The translations under genes and the position numbers were made by a program. A stretch of DNA of 64,000 bases, taken from assembly GCA_963774555.1 (NCBI GenBank), contig CAVZFL010000001.1:1804253-1868252 (forward strand). The letters run 5' to 3'. The stretch is from VRUE01 sp963774555. GTDB taxonomy: Bacteria > Actinomycetota > Thermoleophilia > Solirubrobacterales > 70-9. Below the pieces are notes generated by a model, which had not been told where the DNA came from, made no database searches, and saw only the letters and a list, made by a program, of their open reading frames with translations. Position 1 is the stretch's first letter. Every line of letters starts with the position of its first letter. Of this stretch, positions 7,794-16,259 are shown piece after piece.

Positions 7794-8518
7794 GCAGGTG
7801 GAAGAGGCTGGTTTCGGAGGTGGGCGCGGACGTCGCCGCGGCGCGCGACCGCGACCCCGCTGCGCAACAGGTCTCCTCGCTGGAGATTCTGCTCAGCTGG
7901 GGCGGGGTGCAGGCGCTGCTGGCCCACCGGCTCGCCCATGCCCTGCTCGAGGCGGGCGTACCGGTTGCCCCGCGCGTGCTTGCCTACCTCACCCGCTCCG
8001 TCACCGGGGTCGAGATCCACCCGGCGGCGAAGATCGGGCGTGAGTTCTTCATCGACCACGGTTCCGGCGTGGTAATCGGCGAGACCGCCGAGATCGGCGA
8101 GCGCGTCACCCTCTACCAGGGTGTGACGCTGGGCGGCACCGGCTTCCAGCGCGGCAAGCGCCACCCGACCCTCGGCGACAACGTCACCGTCGGCTCCGGC
8201 GCCAAGCTGCTCGGCCCGATCGCGGTCGGCGACGGCGCCAAGATCGGCGCCAACACGGTCGTGGTCGAGGACGTGCCACCGGGCTCGACCGTGGTCGGCA
8301 ACCCCGGCCACCCGGTCAAAGTCGACGGCAAGCGGGTCGAGGGACCGGACGCTGACTGGATCCACCTGCCGGACCCGATCGCCGAGGCGATCAAGACGCT
8401 CTCGCAGCGGATCGCCGACCTCGAGCAGCGCCTCGCCGACCTCGACGGTGCGGCTCCCCCCGAGGCGGGCTCCTCGGAGCTTCGCGAGCGCACCGGCCGC
8501 TCTTCGGCCGGCGGCTGA
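7790..8518 (+). CDS. cysE: Serine O-acetyltransferase
   Basis: 242 residues. It acetylates serine with acetyl-CoA, the step before CysK. The N-terminal helices include LLSWGGVQALLAHRLAHALL. The left-handed beta-helix hexapeptide region runs from about VEIHPAAKIGREFFIDHGSGVVIGETAEIG to VVEDVPPGSTVVGNPGHPV and contains the active-site His region FIDHGSG. The C-terminal tail is a coiled-coil-like helix (IADLEQRLADL) plus a short charged tail, without the usual terminal Ile that binds CysK, so complex formation with CysK is uncertain. Overlaps cysK by 4 bp. Confidence 0.95.
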   Translation: MSRWKRLVSEVGADVAAARDRDPAAQQVSSLEILLSWGGVQALLAHRLAHALLEAGVPVAPRVLAYLTRSVTGVEIHPAAKIGREFFIDHGSGVVIGETAEIGERVTLYQGVTLGGTGFQRGKRHPTLGDNVTVGSGAKLLGPIAVGDGAKIGANTVVVEDVPPGSTVVGNPGHPVKVDGKRVEGPDADWIHLPDPIAEAIKTLSQRIADLEQRLADLDGAAPPEAGSSELRERTGRSSAGG

Positions 8519-8546
8519 GAGCCCCGAGACCGGCCGCGGCCAAGGC

Positions 8547-8552
8547 TATTCT
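8547..8552 (+). promoter_or_regulatory. Leaderless-type -10 box for pcrA
   Basis: TATTCT ends six bases before the GTG at 8559. No ribosome binding site is present. Confidence 0.45.
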
Positions 8553-8558
8553 CGGCGG

Positions 8559-10811
8559 GTGAGCTTGCAAACCGAGCCCGAGATTTCGGAGAGCACCGGC
8601 GGCGCCCCGATAGAGCCCGGTGCCGACCGCGCTGAGCGCCTGCTCGCCGGGCTCAACGATCCGCAGCGCGAGGCCGTGCTGCACGGCGAAGGCCCACTGC
8701 TCGTCATCGCCGGCGCCGGCTCGGGCAAGACCCGTGTTCTCACCCACCGCATCGCCTATCTGCTGGCGACCGGCGCCGCCCGGCCCGGCGAGATCCTCGC
8801 GATCACCTTCACCAACAAGGCCGCGGCCGAGATGCGCGAGCGGGTCGGCGCCCTGGTCGGCCGCTCCGTACGGGCGATGTGGGTGACTACCTTCCACTCG
8901 GCCTGCGCGCGGATGCTGCGCGCCGACGCCGAGCGGCTCGGCTACTCGCGCAACTTCACGATCTACGACGAGTCCGACTCACTGCGGATGCTGAAACGGG
9001 CGATGGCCGAGCTTGGGGTCGACCCGAAACGCTATCCGCCGCGGGCGATCCGCTCGCAGATATCGGGCGCCAAGAACCAGCTCGTCGACGCCGCCGCTTA
9101 CGCCCAGGCCCAGGGCAGCGTCTTCGAGGAAACCGCTGCCGCCGTCTACGAGCTCTACGAGAAGCGCATGCTCGAGGCCAACGCGATGGACTTCGACGAC
9201 CTGCTCGTCCGCACGGTCAACGCCCTCGAGCTCTCCGGGGAGGCGCGCGAGCGCTGGCGCCGCACCTTCCGCCACGTCCTCGTCGACGAGTACCAGGACA
9301 CCAACCACACCCAGTACCGACTGCTGCAGCTGCTCACCTCCGAGCACGGCAATTTGATGGTTGTCGGCGACGAGGATCAGTCGGTCTACGGGTTCAGGCA
9401 CGCCGATATCAGGAACATCCTCGACTTCGAGCGGGACTTCCCCGAGGCTGAGGTGGTCAAGCTCGAGCAGAACTACCGTTCGACCCAGACCATTCTCTCC
9501 GCCGCCAACGCCGTGGTCGAGCGCAATCGCGAACGGCGGCCGAAGCAGCTCTGGACCGAGATAGCCGGCGGCGAGCCGGTGCAGCTCTCCGAGCTCTCCG
9601 ACGAGCAGGAGGAGGCGCGCTGGGTGGCGGGGGAGATCGAGCGCCTCGGTGAGGAGCACGGGGTGCAGCGCGAGGACGTCGCGGTCTTCTACCGGACCAA
9701 TGCGATGAGCCGGGTGCTGGAGGACACGCTCAACCGCTTCGACCTTCCCTACCAGGTGATCGGCGGCACCAAGTTCTACGAACGGGCCGAGGTCAAGGAC
9801 GCCGTCGCCTACCTCAGCCTGCTGGCCAACCCGGCGGACCAGGTCTCCTTCGCCCGCATCGTCAACATGCCGCGGCGCGGGATCGGCGACACCAGTCAGG
9901 GGCGCTTGGCCTCGCACGCCAATACCACCGGGCTGACGATCTGGGAGGTGGCGGAGCGGGCGGAGGAGGTTCCCGGGCTCAGCGCCAAGGCGATCAAGGC
10001 GGTCTCGCGCTTCCACGAGACGATGGTCGGGCTGCGCGAACGGGCGGAAGAGGGTGGCTCTGTGGCTGGGCTGCTCGAGGCGGTGCTGAACGAGAGCGGC
10101 TACCTGGAAGCGCTGGCGGCAGAGCGGACCGTGGAGGCCGAGGGTCGCGCCGAGAACCTCGAGGCCCTGGTCGCGGGCGCCGGAGAGTTCGACCTCGAGC
10201 GCGAGACCGAGGGCGAGAGCGAGGTTTCCCCATTGGAGGAGTACCTGCAGACGATCTCCCTCTTCAGCGAGCAGGACAACCTGCGCGAGGAGGAGTCGCT
10301 GATCACCCTGATGACCCTGCACAACGCCAAGGGCCTGGAGTACGACACGGTCTTCATCGTCGGCTGCGAGGACGGCGCCTTCCCCCACATGCGGGCACTG
10401 GAAGAGGGCGGCGAGGAGGAGGAGCGGCGGCTCTGTTACGTCGGCATCACCCGTGCCCGCCGCCGCCTCTACATGACCTGGGCGCGCGAACGCCGCCTCT
10501 TCGGCCGGGCCGAGCGCAACCTGCCCTCGCGTTTCATCGACGAGCTGCCCGCCGAGCTGACCGAGCGCCACTCCAGCGCGCCCGGGGCGGCTGCCGGCCT
10601 GGGCTGGGAGACGACGGTCGGCGAAGGCGCGGCGCCGATCGAGCCCGGACCGACCCTCGAGCTCGGCGCCGGCGACGACGTCGTCCACGCCAGCTTCGGC
10701 GAGGGGGTCGTCACCGCGGTCGAGCCGGGCGGGATCGTCGTCGTCCGCTTCGCTGCCGACGGCGCCGAGCGCAAGCTGATGGCGGACTACGCACCGATTC
10801 GCAGGAGGTAG
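8559..10811 (+). CDS. pcrA: ATP-dependent DNA helicase, UvrD/PcrA type
   Basis: 750 residues. A superfamily 1A 3'-5' helicase for nucleotide excision repair and recombination control. Walker A AGAGSGKTR is at about 51-59, motif II VDEYQDT at about 243, motif III GDEDQSVYGFRHAD, motif IV EQNYRST, motif V TLHNAKGLEYDTVFIVGCEDG and motif VI YVGITRARRRLYM. The C-terminus (VVHASFGEGVVTAVEPGGIV) is the Tudor-like module typical of PcrA. I chose GTG 8559 because upstream in-frame codons overlap cysE and TAnnnT precedes this start. Confidence 0.94.
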   Translation: MSLQTEPEISESTGGAPIEPGADRAERLLAGLNDPQREAVLHGEGPLLVIAGAGSGKTRVLTHRIAYLLATGAARPGEILAITFTNKAAAEMRERVGALVGRSVRAMWVTTFHSACARMLRADAERLGYSRNFTIYDESDSLRMLKRAMAELGVDPKRYPPRAIRSQISGAKNQLVDAAAYAQAQGSVFEETAAAVYELYEKRMLEANAMDFDDLLVRTVNALELSGEARERWRRTFRHVLVDEYQDTNHTQYRLLQLLTSEHGNLMVVGDEDQSVYGFRHADIRNILDFERDFPEAEVVKLEQNYRSTQTILSAANAVVERNRERRPKQLWTEIAGGEPVQLSELSDEQEEARWVAGEIERLGEEHGVQREDVAVFYRTNAMSRVLEDTLNRFDLPYQVIGGTKFYERAEVKDAVAYLSLLANPADQVSFARIVNMPRRGIGDTSQGRLASHANTTGLTIWEVAERAEEVPGLSAKAIKAVSRFHETMVGLRERAEEGGSVAGLLEAVLNESGYLEALAAERTVEAEGRAENLEALVAGAGEFDLERETEGESEVSPLEEYLQTISLFSEQDNLREEESLITLMTLHNAKGLEYDTVFIVGCEDGAFPHMRALEEGGEEEERRLCYVGITRARRRLYMTWARERRLFGRAERNLPSRFIDELPAELTERHSSAPGAAAGLGWETTVGEGAAPIEPGPTLELGAGDDVVHASFGEGVVTAVEPGGIVVVRFAADGAERKLMADYAPIRRR

Positions 10812-10813
10812 GG

Positions 10814-11662
10814 ATGGCGGCACGGATCATCGACGGCAAAGCGGTGGCGGCGGCGGTGCGGGGGCGGGTCGCCGAGGAGGTGCGGGCGTTCGAGTCCGAG
10901 CGTGGCCGCACGCCGCTGCTGACCACGGTGATCGTCGGCGACGATCCCGCCTCCCAGGTCTACGTCGCCGGCAAGCACCGCGCCTGCGAGGAGGTCGGTA
11001 TGCGCTCCGCCCATCACGGCCTGCCCGCCGGGACGAGCGAGGCAGAGCTGCTGGCGCTGGTCGAGCAGCTGAACGGCGACGCCGACGTCGACGGCATCCT
11101 CGTCCAGCTGCCGGTGCCCGAGCAGATCGACCCCGACCGGATCGTCGCCACGATCGACCCGGGCAAGGACGTCGACGGGCTGACCCCGATGAACGCCGGC
11201 CTGCTCGCTCACGGCATGCCCGGCCTCGTCTCCTGCACGCCGGCGGGGGTGATGGAGCTGCTGCGTCACGAGGGGGTCGACCTGGAAGGTGCCGAAGCGG
11301 TCGTCGTCGGCCGCTCCAAGCTGGTCGGGATCCCGGTCGCCCGCCTGCTGCTGGCCGCCAACGCAACCGTGACCAGCTGCCACTCGCGTACGCGCGACCT
11401 GCCGGCCGTCTGCCGCCGCGCTGATGTGCTGGTCGCGGCGGTCGGCGTTCCCGGCCTGCTCGGCGCCGATGCGGTCAAGCCCGGCGCCACCGTGATCGAC
11501 GTCGGCGTCAATCGCACAGACGACGGCCTGCGCGGCGACGTGGACTTCGAGCCGGCGGCGGAGGTGGCGGGGGCGATCACGCCTGTGCCGGGGGGCGTCG
11601 GCCCGATGACGATCGCGATGCTGCTCGTCAATACCTTGGCCGCTGCCCGAGCCCGGGTGTAG
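10814..11662 (+). CDS. folD: Methylenetetrahydrofolate dehydrogenase / cyclohydrolase
   Basis: 282 residues. A bifunctional one-carbon enzyme interconverting 5,10-methylene- and 10-formyl-THF. Catalytic Tyr/Lys are in SQVYVAGKHRACEEVGM (about Y50 and K54), with DGILVQLPVP, PGKDVDGLTPMNAGLL, VVGRSKLVGIPVARLL (Rossmann) and the C-terminal TPVPGGVGPMTIAMLL. AGGAGGTAGGG ends just before the ATG, and that ribosome binding site falls on the end of pcrA, only 2 bp upstream, implying an operon. It shares one base with the next gene. Confidence 0.96.
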   Translation: MAARIIDGKAVAAAVRGRVAEEVRAFESERGRTPLLTTVIVGDDPASQVYVAGKHRACEEVGMRSAHHGLPAGTSEAELLALVEQLNGDADVDGILVQLPVPEQIDPDRIVATIDPGKDVDGLTPMNAGLLAHGMPGLVSCTPAGVMELLRHEGVDLEGAEAVVVGRSKLVGIPVARLLLAANATVTSCHSRTRDLPAVCRRADVLVAAVGVPGLLGADAVKPGATVIDVGVNRTDDGLRGDVDFEPAAEVAGAITPVPGGVGPMTIAMLLVNTLAAARARV

Positions 11663-12168
11663 TGGTGCGCCGAACAGGGTTGAAGCTCGCCAGGCTCAGG
11701 CGCGGGGAGAGGATCGCGGCGGTCGCGGCGGTCCTGCTCTTCGCCTTCATGTTCTTCAACTGGTTTGGCGTCGAAGTCACCGGCATCGGTGGCTTTTCCG
11801 GTAGCACCGGCGAGGGCGGCAATGCCTGGCAGACCCTCGACCTGATCCCGCTCTTCCTGCTCATCTCGGCGATCGCGGCGCTGGCGATGGCCGGGCTTCG
11901 TCTGGCCGGCTCCAGCGCCAAGCTGCCCGTGCCGATGAGCGCCTTGGTCACCATGCTCGGCGCGGTCTCCGTCGTGCTGATCCTCTTTCGGATCGTCGAT
12001 CCGCCGACCTTGTCCACCTACGGCGGAGTCCCGATCGACGCCACCCTCCGAGTCGGCATCTTCCTCGGCCTGATCGCTGCCGGGGGGATTGCCTACGGGG
12101 GGTACGCGACGATGCAGGAGGAAGGGATCACCTTTGACGATGCGGCCGATCGGCTGAGTGATCGGTAG
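11662..12168 (+). CDS. Conserved membrane protein, four predicted TM helices
   Basis: About 168 residues from GTG 11662 or 11665. TM helices are predicted around IAAVAAVLLFAFMFFNWFGV, LIPLFLLISAIAALAMAGL, VPMSALVTMLGAVSVVLILF and LRVGIFLGLIAAGGIAYGGY. An extracytoplasmic Gly-rich loop (GGFSGSTGEGG) lies between the first two. I recognise no catalytic motif and assign no function. The start overlaps the folD stop by one base. The last 41 bp overlap the convergent GMC oxidoreductase. Confidence 0.75.
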   Translation: MVRRTGLKLARLRRGERIAAVAAVLLFAFMFFNWFGVEVTGIGGFSGSTGEGGNAWQTLDLIPLFLLISAIAALAMAGLRLAGSSAKLPVPMSALVTMLGAVSVVLILFRIVDPPTLSTYGGVPIDATLRVGIFLGLIAAGGIAYGGYATMQEEGITFDDAADRLSDR

Positions 12169-13990
12169 CCAACTCGCTTGCGACTTGCGTAGCAAAGGCA
12201 ATTACCGTCATCATCGGGTTGACGCCGACCGAGGTGGGGAAGAGGGAGGCGTCGGCTACGTAGAGGGCGTCGACTCCGTTGACGGAGCCGTCGGCGCTGC
12301 AGACGCCCTCGCCTTCGCTGGCCGCGATGCGGGCGGTGCCCATCGGGTGGAAGGCCTCCAGGCGAAGCTCCGAGGGCTTGAAGGTCGTCGCCTCGAAGTC
12401 GGGGAGCTTGGCCGGGGTGAGCACGCCGGCGCGCGGGATGTTGGGGTAGACCTCGGTGGCGCCGGCGGCGAAGTGGACTTCTGCGGCGCGGGCGATGCCG
12501 AAGGTGAGGCGGTCGGCGTCGGCTGCGGTGAGCTTGTAGCGGGCTCGCAGGGAGCCGTTGCCGGTGAGGCCGATGCGGCCGCTCGACTCGTCGGAAAGGT
12601 GGACGCCGATCGAGCCGACGTGGCCGAATTCGAGCATCGCGCGCTGATGCTCGCGGCCGGTGCCCTGGAGCCAGGCGCCGCCGAAGGCAAGGGGGGTGAA
12701 GGTGGCCTCCAGCAGGAGGCGCTGGGGCTCCCACTGGTCGATGTAGTAGCTCTGCATCACCCCGTCCCAGCCCCGGACCTCCTCCTCGTAGCGGGCTCCC
12801 ACCCAGCAGGCGGGGTGGATGTGGAGGTTGCGACCTACCTGGCGTCCGCCGAGCCCGGAGCGCAGCAGCAGCTCCGGCGTCCCCAGGGCACCGCCGGCCA
12901 CGATCGTTGCTTGGTTGGCACGGACCCTGTAGCTGTGCGTTCGCCCGTTGCCGGCCTGCGCGATGCAGCCCACCCCCGTGGCGCGACCGTCCTCAACCAA
13001 TACGCGGCGGGCTTCGACGCCGCTGCGCAGGCGCGCGCCCGCGGCGACCGCGCGGGGCAGATAGCTGACGTGCATGCCGCGCTTGGCGTCGATCGGGCAG
13101 CCGTAGGGGCAGGAGCTGCACTGGACGCAGTTGCCGGCGTTGCGTGAGATCGGACCGCCGGAGGCGCCGAGCGCTGCGGCACCCTCCATCGCCAGCTGCC
13201 CGTTGCGGCCCATGCGCTCAGGGTCGACGGGAATGACCCGGAGGAAGTCCTCGGCTTCGGCATATGCCGGGCCGAGCTGGTCGGCCCAGGTGAGGCCGAA
13301 GCGCTGGCGCCAGTCCGCGAGCACCGGCTCGGGCGCGCGGAAGCAGGTGCCGGAGTTGATCACCGTGGTGCCGCCGACCGTGCGCGCCACCGGCACCGGG
13401 ATCGGCGGCTGCCCTTCGGCGATCGTCAGGCCGCCGTCGCGGTAGAGCCTGGTGATCGCCTCGAGCGGCTCGGCCGGGTAGCTGTTGCGGTCATAGCTCT
13501 GGCCCGCCTCGAGCACGATCACGTCGAGGCCGGCCTCGGCCAGCGTCGCCGCGGCGACCGCTCCACCGGCACCGGAGCCGACGATGACCACGTCGCACTC
13601 CTCTATCTCTCCGTCAGGGGCGGTATCGCCAAGCGGCCCTGGCGGCTCCGGCAGCGAGCCGTCGGCGAGCCGGCATTCGACCTTGCTCCCGACCCGCTGT
13701 TCGACCTGCGGCGTCACCGCGTAGCCGAGCGTGGCGAAGACCTTCCCCATCAACAGCAGCTCGTGGTGGAGAGAGAGTCGCGATTTCTCCATGCGGCGAA
13801 GGAAGTCCTCGCGAGCGCTGAGGGCGAGGCGGCTGAAGCGCCAGGGGAAGGGCAGCAGCTCGAAGGCGCGCAGCCCGAGCTTGATCCGGGAGAGGACGCG
13901 GGGAGAGACCGAGGTCAGGAAGGCGGCCACCGGAGCGGCGACCTCGACCTCGCGCTCTGCCGCGGGCAGACCGTCGAGCCCGGGCGCCAT
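12128..13990 (-). CDS. GMC-family FAD oxidoreductase
   Basis: 620 residues. The FAD-binding motif is VVIVGSGAGGAVAAATLAEAG (about 132-152), preceded by a helical N-terminal domain like that of long-chain alcohol oxidases. GGTTVINSGTCFRAP and the C-terminal AFHPMGTARI...NPMMTVIAFA blocks are typical of GMC enzymes that oxidise alcohols or sugars. A Cys cluster, CVQCSSCPYGCPIDAK, follows at about 285, as in related enzymes. Family-like sequence (LSAAEQRTLSAICEA) continues upstream of ATG 13990 to a stop at 14051 but offers no ATG, GTG or TTG, so the true start is uncertain. Confidence 0.88.
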   Translation of the reverse strand: MAPGLDGLPAAEREVEVAAPVAAFLTSVSPRVLSRIKLGLRAFELLPFPWRFSRLALSAREDFLRRMEKSRLSLHHELLLMGKVFATLGYAVTPQVEQRVGSKVECRLADGSLPEPPGPLGDTAPDGEIEECDVVIVGSGAGGAVAAATLAEAGLDVIVLEAGQSYDRNSYPAEPLEAITRLYRDGGLTIAEGQPPIPVPVARTVGGTTVINSGTCFRAPEPVLADWRQRFGLTWADQLGPAYAEAEDFLRVIPVDPERMGRNGQLAMEGAAALGASGGPISRNAGNCVQCSSCPYGCPIDAKRGMHVSYLPRAVAAGARLRSGVEARRVLVEDGRATGVGCIAQAGNGRTHSYRVRANQATIVAGGALGTPELLLRSGLGGRQVGRNLHIHPACWVGARYEEEVRGWDGVMQSYYIDQWEPQRLLLEATFTPLAFGGAWLQGTGREHQRAMLEFGHVGSIGVHLSDESSGRIGLTGNGSLRARYKLTAADADRLTFGIARAAEVHFAAGATEVYPNIPRAGVLTPAKLPDFEATTFKPSELRLEAFHPMGTARIAASEGEGVCSADGSVNGVDALYVADASLFPTSVGVNPMMTVIAFATQVASELATDHSADRPHRQR

Positions 13991-14050
13991 CGCTTCGCAG
14001 ATCGCGCTCAGGGTGCGCTGCTCGGCGGCGGAGAGCCCCGGCGGGCGCTG

Positions 14051-14494
14051 TCAGCCGGGTGCCGCGGCGCGACCGGTGCGCCCGGCGAGCGACCAGAGCC
14101 ACAGCGCCAGCAGGGCGAGGAAGCCGTCGACGAGGAAGTTGAGCAGGTAGATGAAGACGTGCTGGTCAAAGAGGTAGAAGCCCAGCGAGGCCAGCGAGGA
14201 GGCGGTCTTGCCGGCGGCGAGGACGAGCAGCAGCGGGCGGTAGCGGACCACGTCGGCCTGGGCGACCAGGCAGATGTCGGTGATCACGACCATGTAGGCG
14301 AAGCCCAGCGCCAGCCAGAGCTGCTGCTCGGTGTGCGGCGCCCGGGTGAAGCCGCCGAGCGAATCGCCGAGGTCGGAGATGACGTTGCCGACGCCGTTGG
14401 GGGTGACGATGAAGAGCAGGCCGACGACGGCGAAGCTGAGGGCGAGGAGGCGCAGACTGAGGACCACGAGCTTCTCGGCGCTTTCTCCCCTCAT
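14051..14494 (-). CDS. Small membrane protein, four predicted TM helices
   Basis: 147 residues with TM segments around LVVLSLRLLALSFAVVGLLF, LWLALGFAYMVVITDICLVA, PLLLVLAAGKTASSLASLGF and FIYLLNFLVDGFLALLALWL. No motif identifies its function. It sits immediately upstream of, and in the same frame as, the GMC oxidoreductase, so the pair is probably co-transcribed. TAGAGT (14510-14505) lies 10 bases before its ATG, divergent from gatC. Confidence 0.72.
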   Translation of the reverse strand: MRGESAEKLVVLSLRLLALSFAVVGLLFIVTPNGVGNVISDLGDSLGGFTRAPHTEQQLWLALGFAYMVVITDICLVAQADVVRYRPLLLVLAAGKTASSLASLGFYLFDQHVFIYLLNFLVDGFLALLALWLWSLAGRTGRAAAPG

Positions 14495-14504
14495 CCGGGC
14501 ACGG

Positions 14505-14521
14505 ACTCTAACTCCTAGAAT
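14505..14521. promoter_or_regulatory. Back-to-back leaderless-type -10 boxes
   Basis: TAGAGT on the minus strand (14510-14505) and TAGAAT on the plus strand (14516-14521) are separated by 5 bp. They lie 10 and 7 bases from the start codons of the membrane gene and gatC. Confidence 0.5.
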
Positions 14522-14528
14522 CCCGCCG

Positions 14529-14817
14529 ATGATCGAGCGCGAGCAGGTGCTGCACGTCGCGAGGCTGGCCCGGCTGGGCCTCTCCGACGACGAGGTGGAG
14601 ACGATGGCGGGAGAGCTCTCGGGGATCCTCGAGCACGTCGACCGGATCGTCGCGGTTGGATCTGGAGGGCGTCGAGCCGACCTCGCACGTGGTCGAGCTG
14701 GAGAACGTGCTCAGGGCCGATGTGCCGCACGAGAGCCTTCCCCGCGACGTCGCGCTTGCGCCCGCGCCGGACCCGGTCGACGGCGCCTTCCGCGTCCCCT
14801 CGCCGCAGGCCGAATAG
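14529..14817 (+). CDS. gatC: Asp/Glu-tRNA amidotransferase subunit C (frameshifted)
   Basis: Small GatCAB subunit that stabilises GatA. It starts MIEREQVLHVARLARLGLSD and ends VDGAFRVPSPQAE. The frame shifts by +1 near 14650: removing one G in GTCGCGGTTGG restores IVALDLEGVEPTSHV. The downstream part (VVELENVLRADVPHESLPRD) is perfectly family-like, so this is probably a sequencing error. It is 8 bp upstream of gatA. Confidence 0.85.
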
Positions 14818-14825
14818 TGGCGGGG

Positions 14826-16259
14826 ATGCTCGAGCTGACGGCCGTCCAGGCCCATGCGGCGATGAGCGCCGGGGAGCTCGACGCGTCCGAGTACGCCGCC
14901 GCTTGGAGCGCGGCTGCTGCCGGCGATGAGCTCAACGCCTACCTCTGGCGTCCCGATGGCGACGAGGGTGCGATCGCGGTCGAGCGCCCCTGCGTCGCGC
15001 CGATCGCGGTCAAGGACATCTTCTGCACCGAGGGGGTGCCGACGACCGCCGGCTCGCGCATCCTCGAGGGATACCGACCGCCGTACACGGCAAGCGCGGT
15101 GCAGCGACTGCTCGAGGCCGGGGCGCCGATCCTCGGCAAGACCAACATGGACGAGTTCGCGATGGGGTCCTCGAACGAGAACTCGGCCTACGGGCCGGTG
15201 CTCAACCCCTGGGACAAGGGACGCGTGCCCGGCGGCTCCTCCGGCGGCTCGGCGGCCGTCGTCGCCGGCGGTTTGGCGCCGTGGGCGATCGGCACCGACA
15301 CCGGCGGCTCGATCCGCCAGCCCGCCGCACTCTGCGGCATCGTCGGCCTCAAGCCGACCTACGGGGCGATCTCGCGTTACGGGATGATCGCCTTCGCCTC
15401 CTCGCTCGACCAGTGCGGGCCGCTGACGCGGGACGTCAGCGATGCCGCTCTGCTGCTGGCGATTCTGCAGGGCAAGGACCCCTGCGACTCGACCTCGGTC
15501 GGACTCGAGCAGGCGCCCCGCCTGCCCGACCGGGAAGACCTGAGCGGCCTGCGTTTCGGCGTTCCCGCGGATCTCGCCCGCGATGCGATTGAGGCGGGGG
15601 TGCGCGAGGTCTTCGAGGCGACGCTGGCCCGGATCGAAGGGCTCGGCGGCGAGATCGCCGAGGTCTCGCTGCCGCACGCCGAGCACGGCATCTCGGCCTA
15701 CTACGTGATCGCCCCGGCCGAGGCCTCCTCCAACCTCGCCCGCTACGACGGCGTCCGCTACGGCATGCGGGCCGAGGGGGACGGCGATCTGATCGAGATG
15801 TACGAGACGACCCGCGCCAAGGGCTTCGGCGCCGAGGTCAAGCGCCGCATCATGCTCGGCACCTACGCTCTCTCATCCGGCTACTACGAGGCCTACTACG
15901 GCCAGGCGCAGAAGGTGCGGACGAAGATCGCCGACGATTTCACGACCGCCTTCGCCGATGTCGACTTCGTCGTCACGCCGACCTCGCCCTCGGTCGCCTT
16001 CGGCCTCGGCGAGAAGACCGCCGATCCGCTGGCGATGTATCTCAACGACTTCTTCACCGTGCCGATGAGCCTCGCCGGCATCCCGGCGATCTCGATCCCC
16101 GCCGGCCTCGCCGAGCCGGCAGGCGGCGGCCCCCAGCTCCCCGTCGGCTTCCAAATCGCCGCCCCGGCCTTTGGCGAGCAGAAGCTGCTCGACGCCGCCT
16201 ACGCTCTCGAGCAGGCGATCGGCTTCGAGGCCCGGCCGCAGGGGGTCCCCGGTGGCTGA
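14826..16259 (+). CDS. gatA: Asp/Glu-tRNA amidotransferase subunit A
   Basis: 477 residues of the amidase-signature family. It releases ammonia from glutamine for transamidation of mischarged Glu-tRNA(Gln) or Asp-tRNA(Asn). The Ser-cisSer-Lys triad is visible: Lys in APIAVKDIF (about 63) and serines in PGGSSGGSAA (about 137-146) and GTDTGGSIRQPA. TNMDEFAMGSSNENSAYG is also diagnostic. It overlaps gatB by 8 bp, so gatC-gatA-gatB form one operon. Confidence 0.96.
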   Translation: MLELTAVQAHAAMSAGELDASEYAAAWSAAAAGDELNAYLWRPDGDEGAIAVERPCVAPIAVKDIFCTEGVPTTAGSRILEGYRPPYTASAVQRLLEAGAPILGKTNMDEFAMGSSNENSAYGPVLNPWDKGRVPGGSSGGSAAVVAGGLAPWAIGTDTGGSIRQPAALCGIVGLKPTYGAISRYGMIAFASSLDQCGPLTRDVSDAALLLAILQGKDPCDSTSVGLEQAPRLPDREDLSGLRFGVPADLARDAIEAGVREVFEATLARIEGLGGEIAEVSLPHAEHGISAYYVIAPAEASSNLARYDGVRYGMRAEGDGDLIEMYETTRAKGFGAEVKRRIMLGTYALSSGYYEAYYGQAQKVRTKIADDFTTAFADVDFVVTPTSPSVAFGLGEKTADPLAMYLNDFFTVPMSLAGIPAISIPAGLAEPAGGGPQLPVGFQIAAPAFGEQKLLDAAYALEQAIGFEARPQGVPGG

